This document shows positions 42,442 through 51,847 of a stretch of DNA of 64,000 nucleotides, one piece after another; the first letter of the stretch is position 1; each line of letters begins with the position of its first letter. The stretch is from Flavobacterium anhuiense. Lineage in GTDB: Bacteria; Bacteroidota; Bacteroidia; Flavobacteriales; Flavobacteriaceae. The translations under genes were made by a program, and so were the position numbers. The notes under the pieces were generated by a model, which was given only the letters and a program-made list of their open reading frames with translations, did no database searches and was not told where the DNA came from. The stretch spans positions 372,001 through 436,000 of the forward strand of contig NZ_FMVC01000001.1 in assembly GCF_900101855.1 (NCBI RefSeq), given 5' to 3'.

Positions 42442-43437
42442 ATGGAAATTATAAAATGGGGAATTATTGGCTGCGGGAATGTGACCGAAGTAAAAAGCGG
42501 ACCTGCTTTTCAGAAAGCTCCAAATTCAGCTTTAGTTGCAGTAATGCGAAGAGATGCGGCTCTTGCTGAAGATTACGCAAAACGTCATAACGTTCCGAAA
42601 TGGTATTCTAACGCTGAAGATTTAATAAATGATCCAGAAGTTGATGCCGTTTATATTGCCACTCCTCCTTCTTCTCATAAAGAATATACCCTTTTATGTG
42701 CAAAAGCTGGCAAACCAGTTTATGTAGAAAAACCAATGGCTCTGACTTTTGAAGAATGCAACGAAATGATCAGCGCCTGCAAAGAACATAATGTTCCTTT
42801 GTTTGTTGCTTATTACAGAAGAGCTTTACCACGTTTTTTAAAAATAAAAGAAATTATCGATCAGGGAAAGTTAGGAACTATCAGACATGTAAACTGTGTT
42901 TTATACCATCCTTTTGAAGCACGTTATGATGACGAAATCAATCTTCCTTGGACCGTTTTACCGCATATTTCTGGTGGCGGAATCTTTGTTGATTTGGCTT
43001 GTCATACTTTAGATTTTCTTGATTTTGTTTTAGGTCCGATAAAATCAGTTCGCGGACATGCGACTTCTCAGTTACTGGCTTATCCTGCCGAAGATGCGGT
43101 TTCGATGTCATTTTTATTTGAAAATGGAATTCACGGATCTGGCATTTGGAATTTTGCGAGTTTTGAACGTTACGACAATACTGAAATTGTGGGTGACAAA
43201 GGGAAAATTTCATTCTCTACTTTCGGAAACGATCCGCTTCATATTCAATATGCAAATGGAGAAAAAGAAAGTATCACTATAGAAAACCCGCTTCACATTC
43301 AGCAGCCATTTATTGAAACTGTTATTGCTGAATTATTAGGGAATGAAGGCGCTTCTCCATCTAAAGGAACTTCTGGCGCAAGAACCACTTGGGTTATTGA
43401 TCAGGTTTTGAAGGAGTTTAGAGAGAATTCGAAATAG
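42442..43437 (+). CDS. Gfo/Idh/MocA-family oxidoreductase
   Basis: The 331-residue protein begins with a Rossmann fold (IIKWGIIGCGNVTEVKSGPAF) and contains VYIATPPSSHKEY, VEKPMALTFEEC (the EKP motif) and the C-terminal domain with GGGIFVDLACHTLDFLDFVLG, whose His is usually catalytic. Members oxidise or reduce sugars and related compounds with NAD(P). There is no sugar-catabolism gene next to it, so the substrate is unknown. It is followed by a terminator at 43484. Confidence 0.94.
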   Translation: MEIIKWGIIGCGNVTEVKSGPAFQKAPNSALVAVMRRDAALAEDYAKRHNVPKWYSNAEDLINDPEVDAVYIATPPSSHKEYTLLCAKAGKPVYVEKPMALTFEECNEMISACKEHNVPLFVAYYRRALPRFLKIKEIIDQGKLGTIRHVNCVLYHPFEARYDDEINLPWTVLPHISGGGIFVDLACHTLDFLDFVLGPIKSVRGHATSQLLAYPAEDAVSMSFLFENGIHGSGIWNFASFERYDNTEIVGDKGKISFSTFGNDPLHIQYANGEKESITIENPLHIQQPFIETVIAELLGNEGASPSKGTSGARTTWVIDQVLKEFRENSK

Positions 43438-43483
43438 TTCGCACTGTTTGTCATAGAAATCGAAATGACAAAAAATGAGCATA

Positions 43484-43516
43484 AAAAAGAGGATATTCTT
43501 TCGAATATCCTCTTTT
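43484..43516. terminator. Bidirectional terminator between oxidoreductase and outer-membrane protein
   Basis: AAAGAGGATATTC and GAATATCCTCTTT form a perfect 13-base stem with a TTTC loop and A/T tracts outside. Confidence 0.93.
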
Positions 43517-43548
43517 TGTAAACTATAAACTATAAAAAAATTGGAAAA

Positions 43549-44481
43549 TTATAGGCTGTATTTAAGTCCAAAAGTCAATCCAAGACCTGAGATACCAACG
43601 TAAGAACTAATATCGTCTGTTGCTTTTGTATTATCAAAACCTGCTGCATTCGTAACTTTACTATTCGAAGTAGTGTTAATTTGCTCTACATATTTTGTAT
43701 GACTTGCAGAATAAGATGCGTCAGGACGGAAAGATGTTGGAGTATTTAATTTATCTACACCATTTTCAGTATACACTTCTGTTTCTTTAGTTTTCCCATG
43801 AACTGTAAAATTGCGGTACTCTAATTCAGCAAAAATCGAAATATGGCTGCCTAATTTATAAGATGTCCCTAATGCTGCCATAAATCCAACTGTAGGATTA
43901 GGCTTTACCACATCTTTAGTATAACTGTTAACTACTCCAGCTGGATTAGTATATGTTCTGTTTGTTTCAATTGTTAAATCTCCATGAATTGGAACAATAA
44001 CCCCTACTTTTGTATAAGGCTCAAATCCATGTGTTTGACCCAAGAATAAAACCAATGCAGGAGCTACATCAAAAGCTCTAATTTTTCCTTCTGCTTTACC
44101 TGTTGCAAAAGTTGGTCCTGCAGCTACTAATCTATTTGTTGTTTCAACCATAGTTTTACTGGCACTGCTAAAATAATTAAAACCTACCTCTACTCCTAAA
44201 CGTGGAGTAAAACGATATCCTGCAGTTAAACCGCTACGAAAACCTTCACCAAAAGAACCATGATTTGTTTCTCTAGAGATTAAAGTCGTACCGTCTGCTG
44301 CATAAACATCTGTATTAGGCAAGGCTCCTGAAACAGTTGGAAATTCTGTTGCAGCCGTTTGAATAAAATATGATCCTCCTAATTTAAAATACCAGCTTTC
44401 TGGTTTTTCTGCTTTTTCTGTCTGCGCCACTGTCGCCATTGAGCAAACTAATAATCCTAATAAAAATAGGTTCTTTTTCAT
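43549..44481 (-). CDS. Outer-membrane beta-barrel protein
   Basis: The 310-residue protein has a signal peptide (VCSMATVAQ) and OmpA/OmpW-like barrel strands: WYFKLGGSYFIQTA, GFRSGLTAGYRFTPRLGVEVGFNYF, AFDVAPALVLFLGQ, SIFAELEYRNFTVHG and a C-terminal LGLTFGLKYSL ending in a hydrophobic residue. Loops carry Thr/Asn-rich low-complexity sequence. The role is unknown. It is a single minus-strand gene before dnaE. Confidence 0.82.
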   Translation of the reverse strand: MKKNLFLLGLLVCSMATVAQTEKAEKPESWYFKLGGSYFIQTAATEFPTVSGALPNTDVYAADGTTLISRETNHGSFGEGFRSGLTAGYRFTPRLGVEVGFNYFSSASKTMVETTNRLVAAGPTFATGKAEGKIRAFDVAPALVLFLGQTHGFEPYTKVGVIVPIHGDLTIETNRTYTNPAGVVNSYTKDVVKPNPTVGFMAALGTSYKLGSHISIFAELEYRNFTVHGKTKETEVYTENGVDKLNTPTSFRPDASYSASHTKYVEQINTTSNSKVTNAAGFDNTKATDDISSYVGISGLGLTFGLKYSL

Positions 44482-44658
44482 AATTTTGATTTATTGATTA
44501 GTACAAACATAGAATATTTTAACACATTCGTACAGTTTGTAAAGTTAGACTTGGAACGAAAACGTTGTAATTTGGCGCAATATTACTAAAAAAGTATTAT
44601 GCATGCATATTTTTAACACAAAAAACTAACATCTGTTTAAATTTTAACTGTTAATTTT

Positions 44659-47600
44659 TTAGTTCAATTTAAAATTAATCTGCATTTTCTCCAGTTCCTG
44701 CAATAATTCAGTTGAGATTCTAACCTTCACACGGCGGCTAGGCATCGTTAATTTGGTTACTACTTTTATTTCTTCAACTTCATTTACCTCTTGCACTTTT
44801 GTACTTTCGAGTGCCGCATCTTCATTTTCATTCTCATCTTCAAAAACGGCATCATCGGCTTCAAAATCGGTTGGCGTTTCTATCTCAACTAGACGCTTTA
44901 TTTTTTCTAATTCCATAATTTCAAAAGTTACTGAATTCTCTCCTTTATTTTCAGCAAACAAATGACTTAATTTATGAATAAACTCCGGATGCAGATCTTT
45001 AATATTCAATAAAACAATTAACTTTTTAGCGAAAGCTTCCAAAATATCCTGCAATTGGCGAATCTCCACAAACTGCATTCTAGGATCCGATTTTTTACCA
45101 GTATCGTGATTTACCCATCCATCTTTAATCAATATTTTTATAAAAGCAAAATTGTTCTGAATTAAGAAATGGCGGAATTTCAAATATTCTTCTCCAAAAA
45201 TCTTAAACTCATAACTCTCATCATAACCTTCTAAGTTGAAAGCCGCCCAACCTTTTCCGTTTTTAGCCACACGATGTTGGACGTTATTAATAATTCCAGC
45301 AAACATTAGATTTTTCCCCACATACTCGTTCATGCTTTTTAATGCTTCTAAACGGGCATTACAGAAATATTTCATTTCGAATCTAAAATCATCAAGCGGA
45401 TGTCCAGAAATATAGATTCCGACAACTTCTTTTTCTTTTGCCAGTTTTTCCATTGTACTCCAGTCTTCGCAAGGTGGCACAACAGGCTCTGCGATTTGCA
45501 CTTCGCTGGTTTCGCCAAACAAACTTACTTGTGAAGAGTTTTCATTTTCCTGAAACTTAGATCCGTAGCGCATTGCTTTTTCGTAGAAAGTTATTCCGTC
45601 ACCATCATCATGGAAATACTGCGCTCTGGTAGTTCCTTCAAATGAATCAAAACCTCCAGCCAATGCTAAGTTCTCAATCGCTTTTTTGTTAGCTGCGCGA
45701 AGGTCAATTCGCTTCGCTAAATCAAAAATCGATTTATATCTCCCATCTTTTCTGTTTTCTACGATCGTTTCTACAGCTCCTGCTCCCACGCCTTTAATAG
45801 CGCCCATTCCGAAACGAACCGCATAATCATCATTTACTGTAAATTTATAGTACGACTCATTTACGCACGGCCCTAAAACCTGCAATCCCATACGTTTACA
45901 TTCCTCCATAAAGAACGAAACCTGTTTGATATCGTTCATGTTATTGGAAAGTACCGCTGCCATATATTCGGCAGGATAATGCGCTTTCAAATAAGCTGTT
46001 TGGTATGCAATCCACGCATAACAAGTCGAGTGCGATTTATTGAAGGCGTAACTCGCAAAGGCTTCCCAGTCTTTCCAGATTTTCTCCAGAATTTTAGCAT
46101 CGTGCCCTTTTGCTGCCGCTTGCTCAACGAACTTCGGTTTCATTTTGTCTAGTACGTCTTTTTGTTTCTTACCCATCGCTTTACGCAAGACGTCGGCCTC
46201 ACCCTTTGTAAATCCTGCCAAAGACTGAGACAAAAGCATTACCTGCTCTTGGTAAACGGTAATTCCGTACGTTTCAGACAAATATTCCGCACAGGCATCT
46301 AAGTCGTATTTGATTTCTTCGTCGCCATTTTTTCTTCGAACGAAAGACGGAATATACTCCAAAGGTCCTGGACGATATAAGGCATTCATGGCAATTAAAT
46401 CTCCAAAAACCGTTGGCTTCAGGTCTTTCATGTATTTCTGCATCCCAGGCGACTCATATTGGAAGATTCCAACGGTTTCACCTCTTTGGAAAAGCGCATA
46501 CGTTTCTTCATCATCGATTGGGAAAGTATCTGGATTTAGTTCAATTCCTGTTCTATATTTTACCAGTTTTACGGTATCTTTTATCAGCGTAAGGGTCTTC
46601 AGACCCAAGAAGTCCATTTTCAGCAATCCAGCACTTTCTGCAACCGAGTTGTCAAACTGCGTTACATATAAATCGGAATCTTTTGCGGTTGTTACGGGAA
46701 CATAATTCGTAATATCTGATGGTGTAATAATTACCCCGCAGGCATGAATTCCCGTGTTACGCATAGATCCTTCCAAGATTTTTGCCTGCTGAATGGTTTC
46801 TCCTGCCAAATCATCTTCATTGGCAATCGCGATTAATTCTTTTACATTGTCAAATTCGTCCGAACGAAGGGCTTTTTTAACCTCCTCTTCACTCTCCGAA
46901 ATAAAACGCGCTAAATTCCATTTTGACGGCATCATTCCCGGAATCAATTTTGCGATTCTATCGGCTTCAAATAATGGCAAATCCAGTACACGAGCTGTAT
47001 CACGAATTGCCGATTTGGTCGCCATTTTACCATACGTGATAATCTGTGCCACCTGTTTTTGACCGTATTTGTTGATTACGTATTCCATTACACGTCCACG
47101 ACCCTCGTCATCAAAGTCAATATCAATATCGGGCATCGATACACGGTCAGGATTTAGGAAACGCTCAAAAAGCAAATCGTATTTAATCGGGTCGATATTG
47201 GTAATTCCGAGACAATATGCAACGGCAGAACCCGCTGCAGAACCACGTCCAGGCCCTACCGAAACGTCCATTTTTCTTGCCTCGGCGATGAAATCCTGTA
47301 CAATCAAGAAATACCCAGGATATCCTGAATTCGAAATTGTCATCAACTCAAAATCTAGACGTTCCTGAATTGATTCGGTGATTTCGCCATAACGTCTTTT
47401 GGCACCTTCCATGGTAAGATGTCGCAAATAAGCATTTTCCCCACGAACGCCATTGTCTTTTTCATCTTCAGGATCAACAAATTCCTGCGGAATCTCAAAT
47501 TTAGGAAGCAATACATCACGATAAAGCGAATATCCTTCTACCTTATCTACAATTTCCTGAATATTAATAATGGCTTCTGGCAAATCGGCAAAGAGCTTTT

Positions 47601-49194
47601 TCATCTCTTCTTCCGACTTGAAATAATATTCCTGATTTGGAAGTCCGTAGCGGTAACCACGTCCTCTTCCTATTGGCGTTGCCTGTTTTTCACCGTCTTT
47701 TACACAAAGTAAAATGTCGTGAGCATTGGCATCTTCTTTATTTAAATAATACGTATTGTTTGTCGCAATTAATTTGACATTGTGTTTTTTTGAAAACTCG
47801 ATTAGGGTTTTGTTTACACGATTTTCATCTTCCTGATTGTGTCGCATCACTTCCAAGTAGAAATCGTCTCCAAATTGCTCTTTCCACCAAATCAAAGCTT
47901 CTTCAGCTTGGTTTTCACCGATGTTCAAGATCTTACTCGGAATTTCTCCATACAAATTCCCAGACAAAACCATGATATCACCTTTGTATTGTTCTACAAT
48001 CGTGCGATCTATTCTCGGAACATAATAAAAACCATCTGTATAGGCAATCGAAGCCATTTTCGCCAAATTGTGATATCCGGCTTTATTTTTAGCCAATAAA
48101 ACAACTTGATAACCATTGTCTTTTTTGCTTTTATCTAGGTGATTTTCGCAGATATTAAATTCACAGCCTACAATTGGTTTTACTTCGGTTTCCGTCGGTT
48201 CTTCTCCCGCTTCAACCAAAGCTTTGTTTTTTGCGGAAGCGCCTTTGTTGTGGTTCATGACAGCACTCACAAAGTGGAAAGCTCCCATCATATTTCCAGT
48301 ATCGGTCATAGCAACAGCCGGCATTCCATTTTTAGCGGTAGCAGCCACAATATTACCTATTCCTATAGTCGATTGAAGTACCGAAAACTGTGTATGGTTA
48401 TGTAAATGCGCAAATTTTGCAGCTTTAAAATCGGCTTTGTCTTCTTCTGAAACAACATTTTGCTGCCCTTCTCCAGCTAAAGCTTTAAGCTGTTCCCTGA
48501 TTTTATCAGAAGCCGCTTTTAAATTGATGTGTTTTAAACCAATAAGCTTAAATGGCTCTGGATTTCTTTCCTGAAAATCTTTGAAATATTCTTTCGGAAC
48601 GTCAAGCTCTTCTTTAGTAAAAACTTCTCTTCTAACCAATTCTAAGAAACAACGCGTAGTTGCCTCAACGTCGGCAGTTGCGTTGTGCGCTTCCGCGAAA
48701 GGAACATTGAATAAATATTCATGCAATTCGGTCAAAGTTGGAAGTTTGAATTTTCCTCCACGACCACCGGGAAGCTGTAACAATGAAGCTGTAACTTCGG
48801 TACAAGTATCCAAAACAGGGATTGAAGCCATAGTAGAATCTACTCCCATTCTATGGAACTCTGCGCCCATAATATTCACGTCGAAACCTAAATTCTGTCC
48901 AACAATGAATTTAGTTTTACTTAAAGCAATATTGAATTTCTCTAAAACTTCGGCCAAAGTGATTCCATCGGCTTCAGCCAATTCAGTCGAAATTCCGTGG
49001 ATACGCTCAGCATCATACGGAATGTTAAATCCTTCTGGTTTTACCAAATAATCCTGATGTTCAACAAGCTGTCCCATTTCATCATGAAGCTGCCACGCGA
49101 TTTGTATACAGCGAGGCCAGTTGTCAGAATCGGTAATTGGGGCGTCCCAGCGTTTTGGTAATCCGGTTGTTTCGGTATCGAATATTAAGTACAT
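44659..49194 (-). CDS. dnaE: DNA polymerase III alpha subunit fused to an N-terminal DEDDh exonuclease
   Basis: The start MYLIFDTETTGLP at 49194 is used rather than six codons upstream, as it opens the exonuclease domain. Residues 1-200 form a complete DnaQ-type proofreading domain (DTE, GQNLGFD, HNATADVEA). A PHP domain follows (FAHLHNHTQFSVLQS), then the polymerase with GPGRGSAAGS and the catalytic DIDIDF aspartates, and a tail with an OB-fold (LMFAGIINNVQHRVAKNGKGW). About 1511 residues. Fusion of epsilon-like and alpha functions in one chain is unlike E. coli. Confidence 0.96.
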   Translation of the reverse strand: MYLIFDTETTGLPKRWDAPITDSDNWPRCIQIAWQLHDEMGQLVEHQDYLVKPEGFNIPYDAERIHGISTELAEADGITLAEVLEKFNIALSKTKFIVGQNLGFDVNIMGAEFHRMGVDSTMASIPVLDTCTEVTASLLQLPGGRGGKFKLPTLTELHEYLFNVPFAEAHNATADVEATTRCFLELVRREVFTKEELDVPKEYFKDFQERNPEPFKLIGLKHINLKAASDKIREQLKALAGEGQQNVVSEEDKADFKAAKFAHLHNHTQFSVLQSTIGIGNIVAATAKNGMPAVAMTDTGNMMGAFHFVSAVMNHNKGASAKNKALVEAGEEPTETEVKPIVGCEFNICENHLDKSKKDNGYQVVLLAKNKAGYHNLAKMASIAYTDGFYYVPRIDRTIVEQYKGDIMVLSGNLYGEIPSKILNIGENQAEEALIWWKEQFGDDFYLEVMRHNQEDENRVNKTLIEFSKKHNVKLIATNNTYYLNKEDANAHDILLCVKDGEKQATPIGRGRGYRYGLPNQEYYFKSEEEMKKLFADLPEAIINIQEIVDKVEGYSLYRDVLLPKFEIPQEFVDPEDEKDNGVRGENAYLRHLTMEGAKRRYGEITESIQERLDFELMTISNSGYPGYFLIVQDFIAEARKMDVSVGPGRGSAAGSAVAYCLGITNIDPIKYDLLFERFLNPDRVSMPDIDIDFDDEGRGRVMEYVINKYGQKQVAQIITYGKMATKSAIRDTARVLDLPLFEADRIAKLIPGMMPSKWNLARFISESEEEVKKALRSDEFDNVKELIAIANEDDLAGETIQQAKILEGSMRNTGIHACGVIITPSDITNYVPVTTAKDSDLYVTQFDNSVAESAGLLKMDFLGLKTLTLIKDTVKLVKYRTGIELNPDTFPIDDEETYALFQRGETVGIFQYESPGMQKYMKDLKPTVFGDLIAMNALYRPGPLEYIPSFVRRKNGDEEIKYDLDACAEYLSETYGITVYQEQVMLLSQSLAGFTKGEADVLRKAMGKKQKDVLDKMKPKFVEQAAAKGHDAKILEKIWKDWEAFASYAFNKSHSTCYAWIAYQTAYLKAHYPAEYMAAVLSNNMNDIKQVSFFMEECKRMGLQVLGPCVNESYYKFTVNDDYAVRFGMGAIKGVGAGAVETIVENRKDGRYKSIFDLAKRIDLRAANKKAIENLALAGGFDSFEGTTRAQYFHDDGDGITFYEKAMRYGSKFQENENSSQVSLFGETSEVQIAEPVVPPCEDWSTMEKLAKEKEVVGIYISGHPLDDFRFEMKYFCNARLEALKSMNEYVGKNLMFAGIINNVQHRVAKNGKGWAAFNLEGYDESYEFKIFGEEYLKFRHFLIQNNFAFIKILIKDGWVNHDTGKKSDPRMQFVEIRQLQDILEAFAKKLIVLLNIKDLHPEFIHKLSHLFAENKGENSVTFEIMELEKIKRLVEIETPTDFEADDAVFEDENENEDAALESTKVQEVNEVEEIKVVTKLTMPSRRVKVRISTELLQELEKMQINFKLN

Positions 49195-49529
49195 AGAATT
49201 ATAAAAAGTCAAGTTTTAAAGCTCCAAATCCCACACCTTTCATATTGTAAGCCATTGACAACATGAAACATAATAAAATGCGAAATGAAAAATCGGAGGA
49301 ATTCAAATTTACGCTTTTTTTACAGAAATAAAGAAGCTAAAGTTGTTAACAAAAAGCACAATTAACATCGTTGTTCTTCAAATGTAAAAACGGCCAAATT
49401 TCATTCATTTTTTTCTTAAAAAAGTCCAATTATTCATTTTGGATACTCATTACACCAAAATGAACACTTTTAAACTGCAATGTATCGTGAACTTTGCTTC
49501 ATCAAATTATAACAATTAAAATAATAATC
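49195..49529. other. Divergent gap between dnaE and the SDR gene
   Basis: The 335 bases have no coding frame. They should contain promoters for both genes, but no exact TTG-N19-TAnnTTTG match was found, and no repeat is seen. Confidence 0.5.
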
Positions 49530-50333
49530 ATGAAAACAATTTTTATCACAGGCGCATCATCAGGTTTAGGAAAAGCAACAGCAAAATTATTCCACGAAAA
49601 AGGATGGAACGTAATCGCAACCATGAGAACTCCTGAAAAAGAAACAGAACTTTCTCAATTACCAAACGTAACGCTTTTACCTTTAGACGTTACCAATTTT
49701 GATCAAATTCAAAATACAGTTCAAAAAGCTCTAGAAATTAGCGATATAGATATTGTTTTTAACAATGCTGGTTATGGATTAATAGGCCCTTTGGAAAGCC
49801 TTACGGATGATCAAATTACAAAACAGCTAAACACTAATTTATTGGGAGTAATTCGCGTTACAAATGCTTTTATACCGTATTTCAGAGAAAGAAAAAGCGG
49901 TTTGTTTATCTCTACAACTTCTATTGGCGGATTAATCGCTTTTCCTTTAGGATCAATCTATCACGCAACAAAATGGGGATTAGAAGGCTGGAGCGAAAGT
50001 ATGGCTTATGAATTGAATCCGTTTGGAATACATATTAAAACGGTTTCTCCTGGCGGTATCAAAACTGAATTTCTTCATGGTTCATTAGATACTGGTGCCA
50101 AACCTGAATATCAGACAATGGTAGATAAAATGTTTGCTAGTGTTGACACCATGTTTGAAATGGCATCAACTCCAGAACAAATTGCCGATGTTGTTTACGA
50201 AGCTGCAACTGACGGAAAAAATCAATTAAGATATGTTGCCGGTGAAGATGCAAAAGCATTTTACAAACAAAGACTAGAAGTTGGAGACGAAGTTTTTCGT
50301 TCTGAATTTGGCAAACAATTTTTTGGAGAATAA
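49530..50333 (+). CDS. Short-chain dehydrogenase/reductase
   Basis: The ATG at 49530 is preferred to 49494 since it begins MKTIFITGASSGLGKATAKLF, the NAD(P)-binding TGxxxGxG motif. The 267-residue enzyme has NNAGYG and the YHATKWGLEGWSE active site (Tyr-x3-Lys) and belongs to the classical SDR group. It acts on an unknown carbonyl or alcohol. The adjacent AraC-type regulator (77 bases downstream, same strand) may control it or be co-expressed, since a hairpin at 50344-50384 lies between them. Confidence 0.93.
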   Translation: MKTIFITGASSGLGKATAKLFHEKGWNVIATMRTPEKETELSQLPNVTLLPLDVTNFDQIQNTVQKALEISDIDIVFNNAGYGLIGPLESLTDDQITKQLNTNLLGVIRVTNAFIPYFRERKSGLFISTTSIGGLIAFPLGSIYHATKWGLEGWSESMAYELNPFGIHIKTVSPGGIKTEFLHGSLDTGAKPEYQTMVDKMFASVDTMFEMASTPEQIADVVYEAATDGKNQLRYVAGEDAKAFYKQRLEVGDEVFRSEFGKQFFGE

Positions 50334-50343
50334 TTCATTTCAA

Positions 50344-50390
50344 ACTAATACCGTTCAGGTTTCAAGAAGCCGAACGGTATTAGTCTTTTA
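50344..50390 (+). terminator. Hairpin between SDR and AraC-type genes
   Basis: ACTAATACCGTTC (50344-50356) pairs with GAACGGTATTAGT (50372-50384), followed by CTTTTA. It probably ends SDR transcripts. Confidence 0.75.
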
Positions 50391-50410
50391 AATTTTCATA
50401 CCTTTATATC

Positions 50411-51331
50411 ATGGAAAAGAAAACTCATAATCCAGCAAAAATCTCTTCTATATCACAGTTTCATGATCTATTTCAACTCCCAAAGCCACTTCATCCGATG
50501 GTGAGTTTGGTAGATAACACACAATTGGTCATAAATGAAAATTTAGCGAATCACGCCTTTTTGCTCGATTTTTACAAGATATCCTACAAGTTTTCTACCA
50601 ACGGAAAAATGGGCTACGGTCAAGGCTATTATGATTTTAATGAAGGCGGACTCATGTTTGCTTCTCCCAATCAATTAATTTTTACTGAAAATGAAGAAGG
50701 CGCAGAATACGGCGGCTATACACTTTTATTTCATCCCGATTTTATTCGGAATTATCCTTTGGGGAAAAGCATCAAAAAATATGGTTTCTTTTCTTATGAC
50801 ACCAATGAAGCACTGCATCTTTCTGACAGTGAAAAAACAACCATTATCGGATTATTACAAAGTATCGACAACGAACTCAATACCACAATAGATGAAATGA
50901 GTCAGGATGTGATTGTTTCTTATATTGATGTTCTGCTAAATTACAGCAATCGTTTTTACAAACGCCAATTCATTACCAGAAAAACTATCAGTCACGATTT
51001 ATTATTAAAAGTTGAAGAGACTCTGGACAACTACATCAGCAACGCAGAAACCTTGAAAAAAGGATTGCCAACAGTAGAATTTCTAGCTTCACAAGTTAAT
51101 GTTTCAAGTCATTATTTAAGCGACATGCTTCGCAATTTGACTGGTTTAAACGCACAACAACATATTCATTCGAAATTAATTGAAAAATCAAAAGATTTTC
51201 TGATTACGACAAATCTTTCTGTAGCAGAAATTGCCTATCAATTAGGTTTTGAATATCCGCAATCGTTCAGCAAATTATTCAAAAAGAAAACCAGTCTTAC
51301 TCCATTAGAATTTAAAAATTCACTGAATTAA
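50411..51331 (+). CDS. AraC-family transcriptional regulator
   Basis: The 306-residue protein has an N-terminal cupin-like sensing domain (about 20-180, FYKISYKFSTNGKMGYGQGYYDF; GGLMFASPNQLIFTENE) and a C-terminal AraC double helix-turn-helix (LASQVNVSSHYLSDMLRNLTG; VAEIAYQLGFEYPQSFSKLFKKKTSLTPLEFK). It likely senses a small molecule and controls the SDR gene next to it. Its stop precedes the 516-base leu leader region. Confidence 0.93.
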   Translation: MEKKTHNPAKISSISQFHDLFQLPKPLHPMVSLVDNTQLVINENLANHAFLLDFYKISYKFSTNGKMGYGQGYYDFNEGGLMFASPNQLIFTENEEGAEYGGYTLLFHPDFIRNYPLGKSIKKYGFFSYDTNEALHLSDSEKTTIIGLLQSIDNELNTTIDEMSQDVIVSYIDVLLNYSNRFYKRQFITRKTISHDLLLKVEETLDNYISNAETLKKGLPTVEFLASQVNVSSHYLSDMLRNLTGLNAQQHIHSKLIEKSKDFLITTNLSVAEIAYQLGFEYPQSFSKLFKKKTSLTPLEFKNSLN

Positions 51332-51847
51332 CTTTCAGAAATACTACTTTAAAAAAATCAGTTTTTGCTTCAAAAAAACATAAAATTTCATAAAAATACA
51401 CTTCTTGGATGTCGTAGTTTTTGATGTTTTATTGAATCTAAATAATGTCAAAAAAACTCTTTTAAAAGCTTTAAAAAACTCAAAAAGCGCTCTTTAAGCA
51501 AAATTTTTAAAACTAACAATTATTACTATTTTTATGTAATTTGTTAGATTTTTTCAATCAAATTCTTATATTTTATATTGATTTTGAGATAAATTTGCAA
51601 ACTATTAAAACATAAAATAAACAAGAAAAATTAAAGCCGAAAAAGAAAATCTAAATCAGTTTCTTTATCATTTTTCTGTCAAATTTTAGTTGCAAAAGCC
51701 ATTTGGCAATTTGTAAATTAGTTTGGGTATCGTATATAATGAAATATCGAAATTGACGCTTTTTTATCTTTTTTTACTTTTGTTTTGCTATTATAATGAA
51801 CAGGAAATTGCTGTGGTTATAGAAATTACAATTTAAAAAAATAAAAA
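51332..51847. other. 516-base gap with the leu operon promoter region
   Basis: No gene was seen in this AT-rich gap. A hairpin formed by CTAACAATTATTAC (about 51513) and GTAATTTGTTAG (about 51536) is followed by T-rich sequence and may end the AraC gene transcript. A second weak -7 element, TAAATTTG at 51590-51597, has no matching -33. The better promoter is at 51753-51782. Confidence 0.5.
51753..51782 (+). promoter_or_regulatory. Promoter of the leu cluster
   Basis: TTG at 51753-51755, a 19-base spacer and TACTTTTG at 51775-51782 match the Flavobacterium promoter pattern exactly. Transcripts would begin about 60 bases before the leuC ATG. No leader peptide or riboswitch was identified. Confidence 0.65.

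Noticed and set aside
51332..51847. T-box or leucine riboswitch before leuC
   Set aside because: No T-box sequence, leader peptide rich in Leu or known aptamer pattern was found; only one imperfect hairpin is visible.
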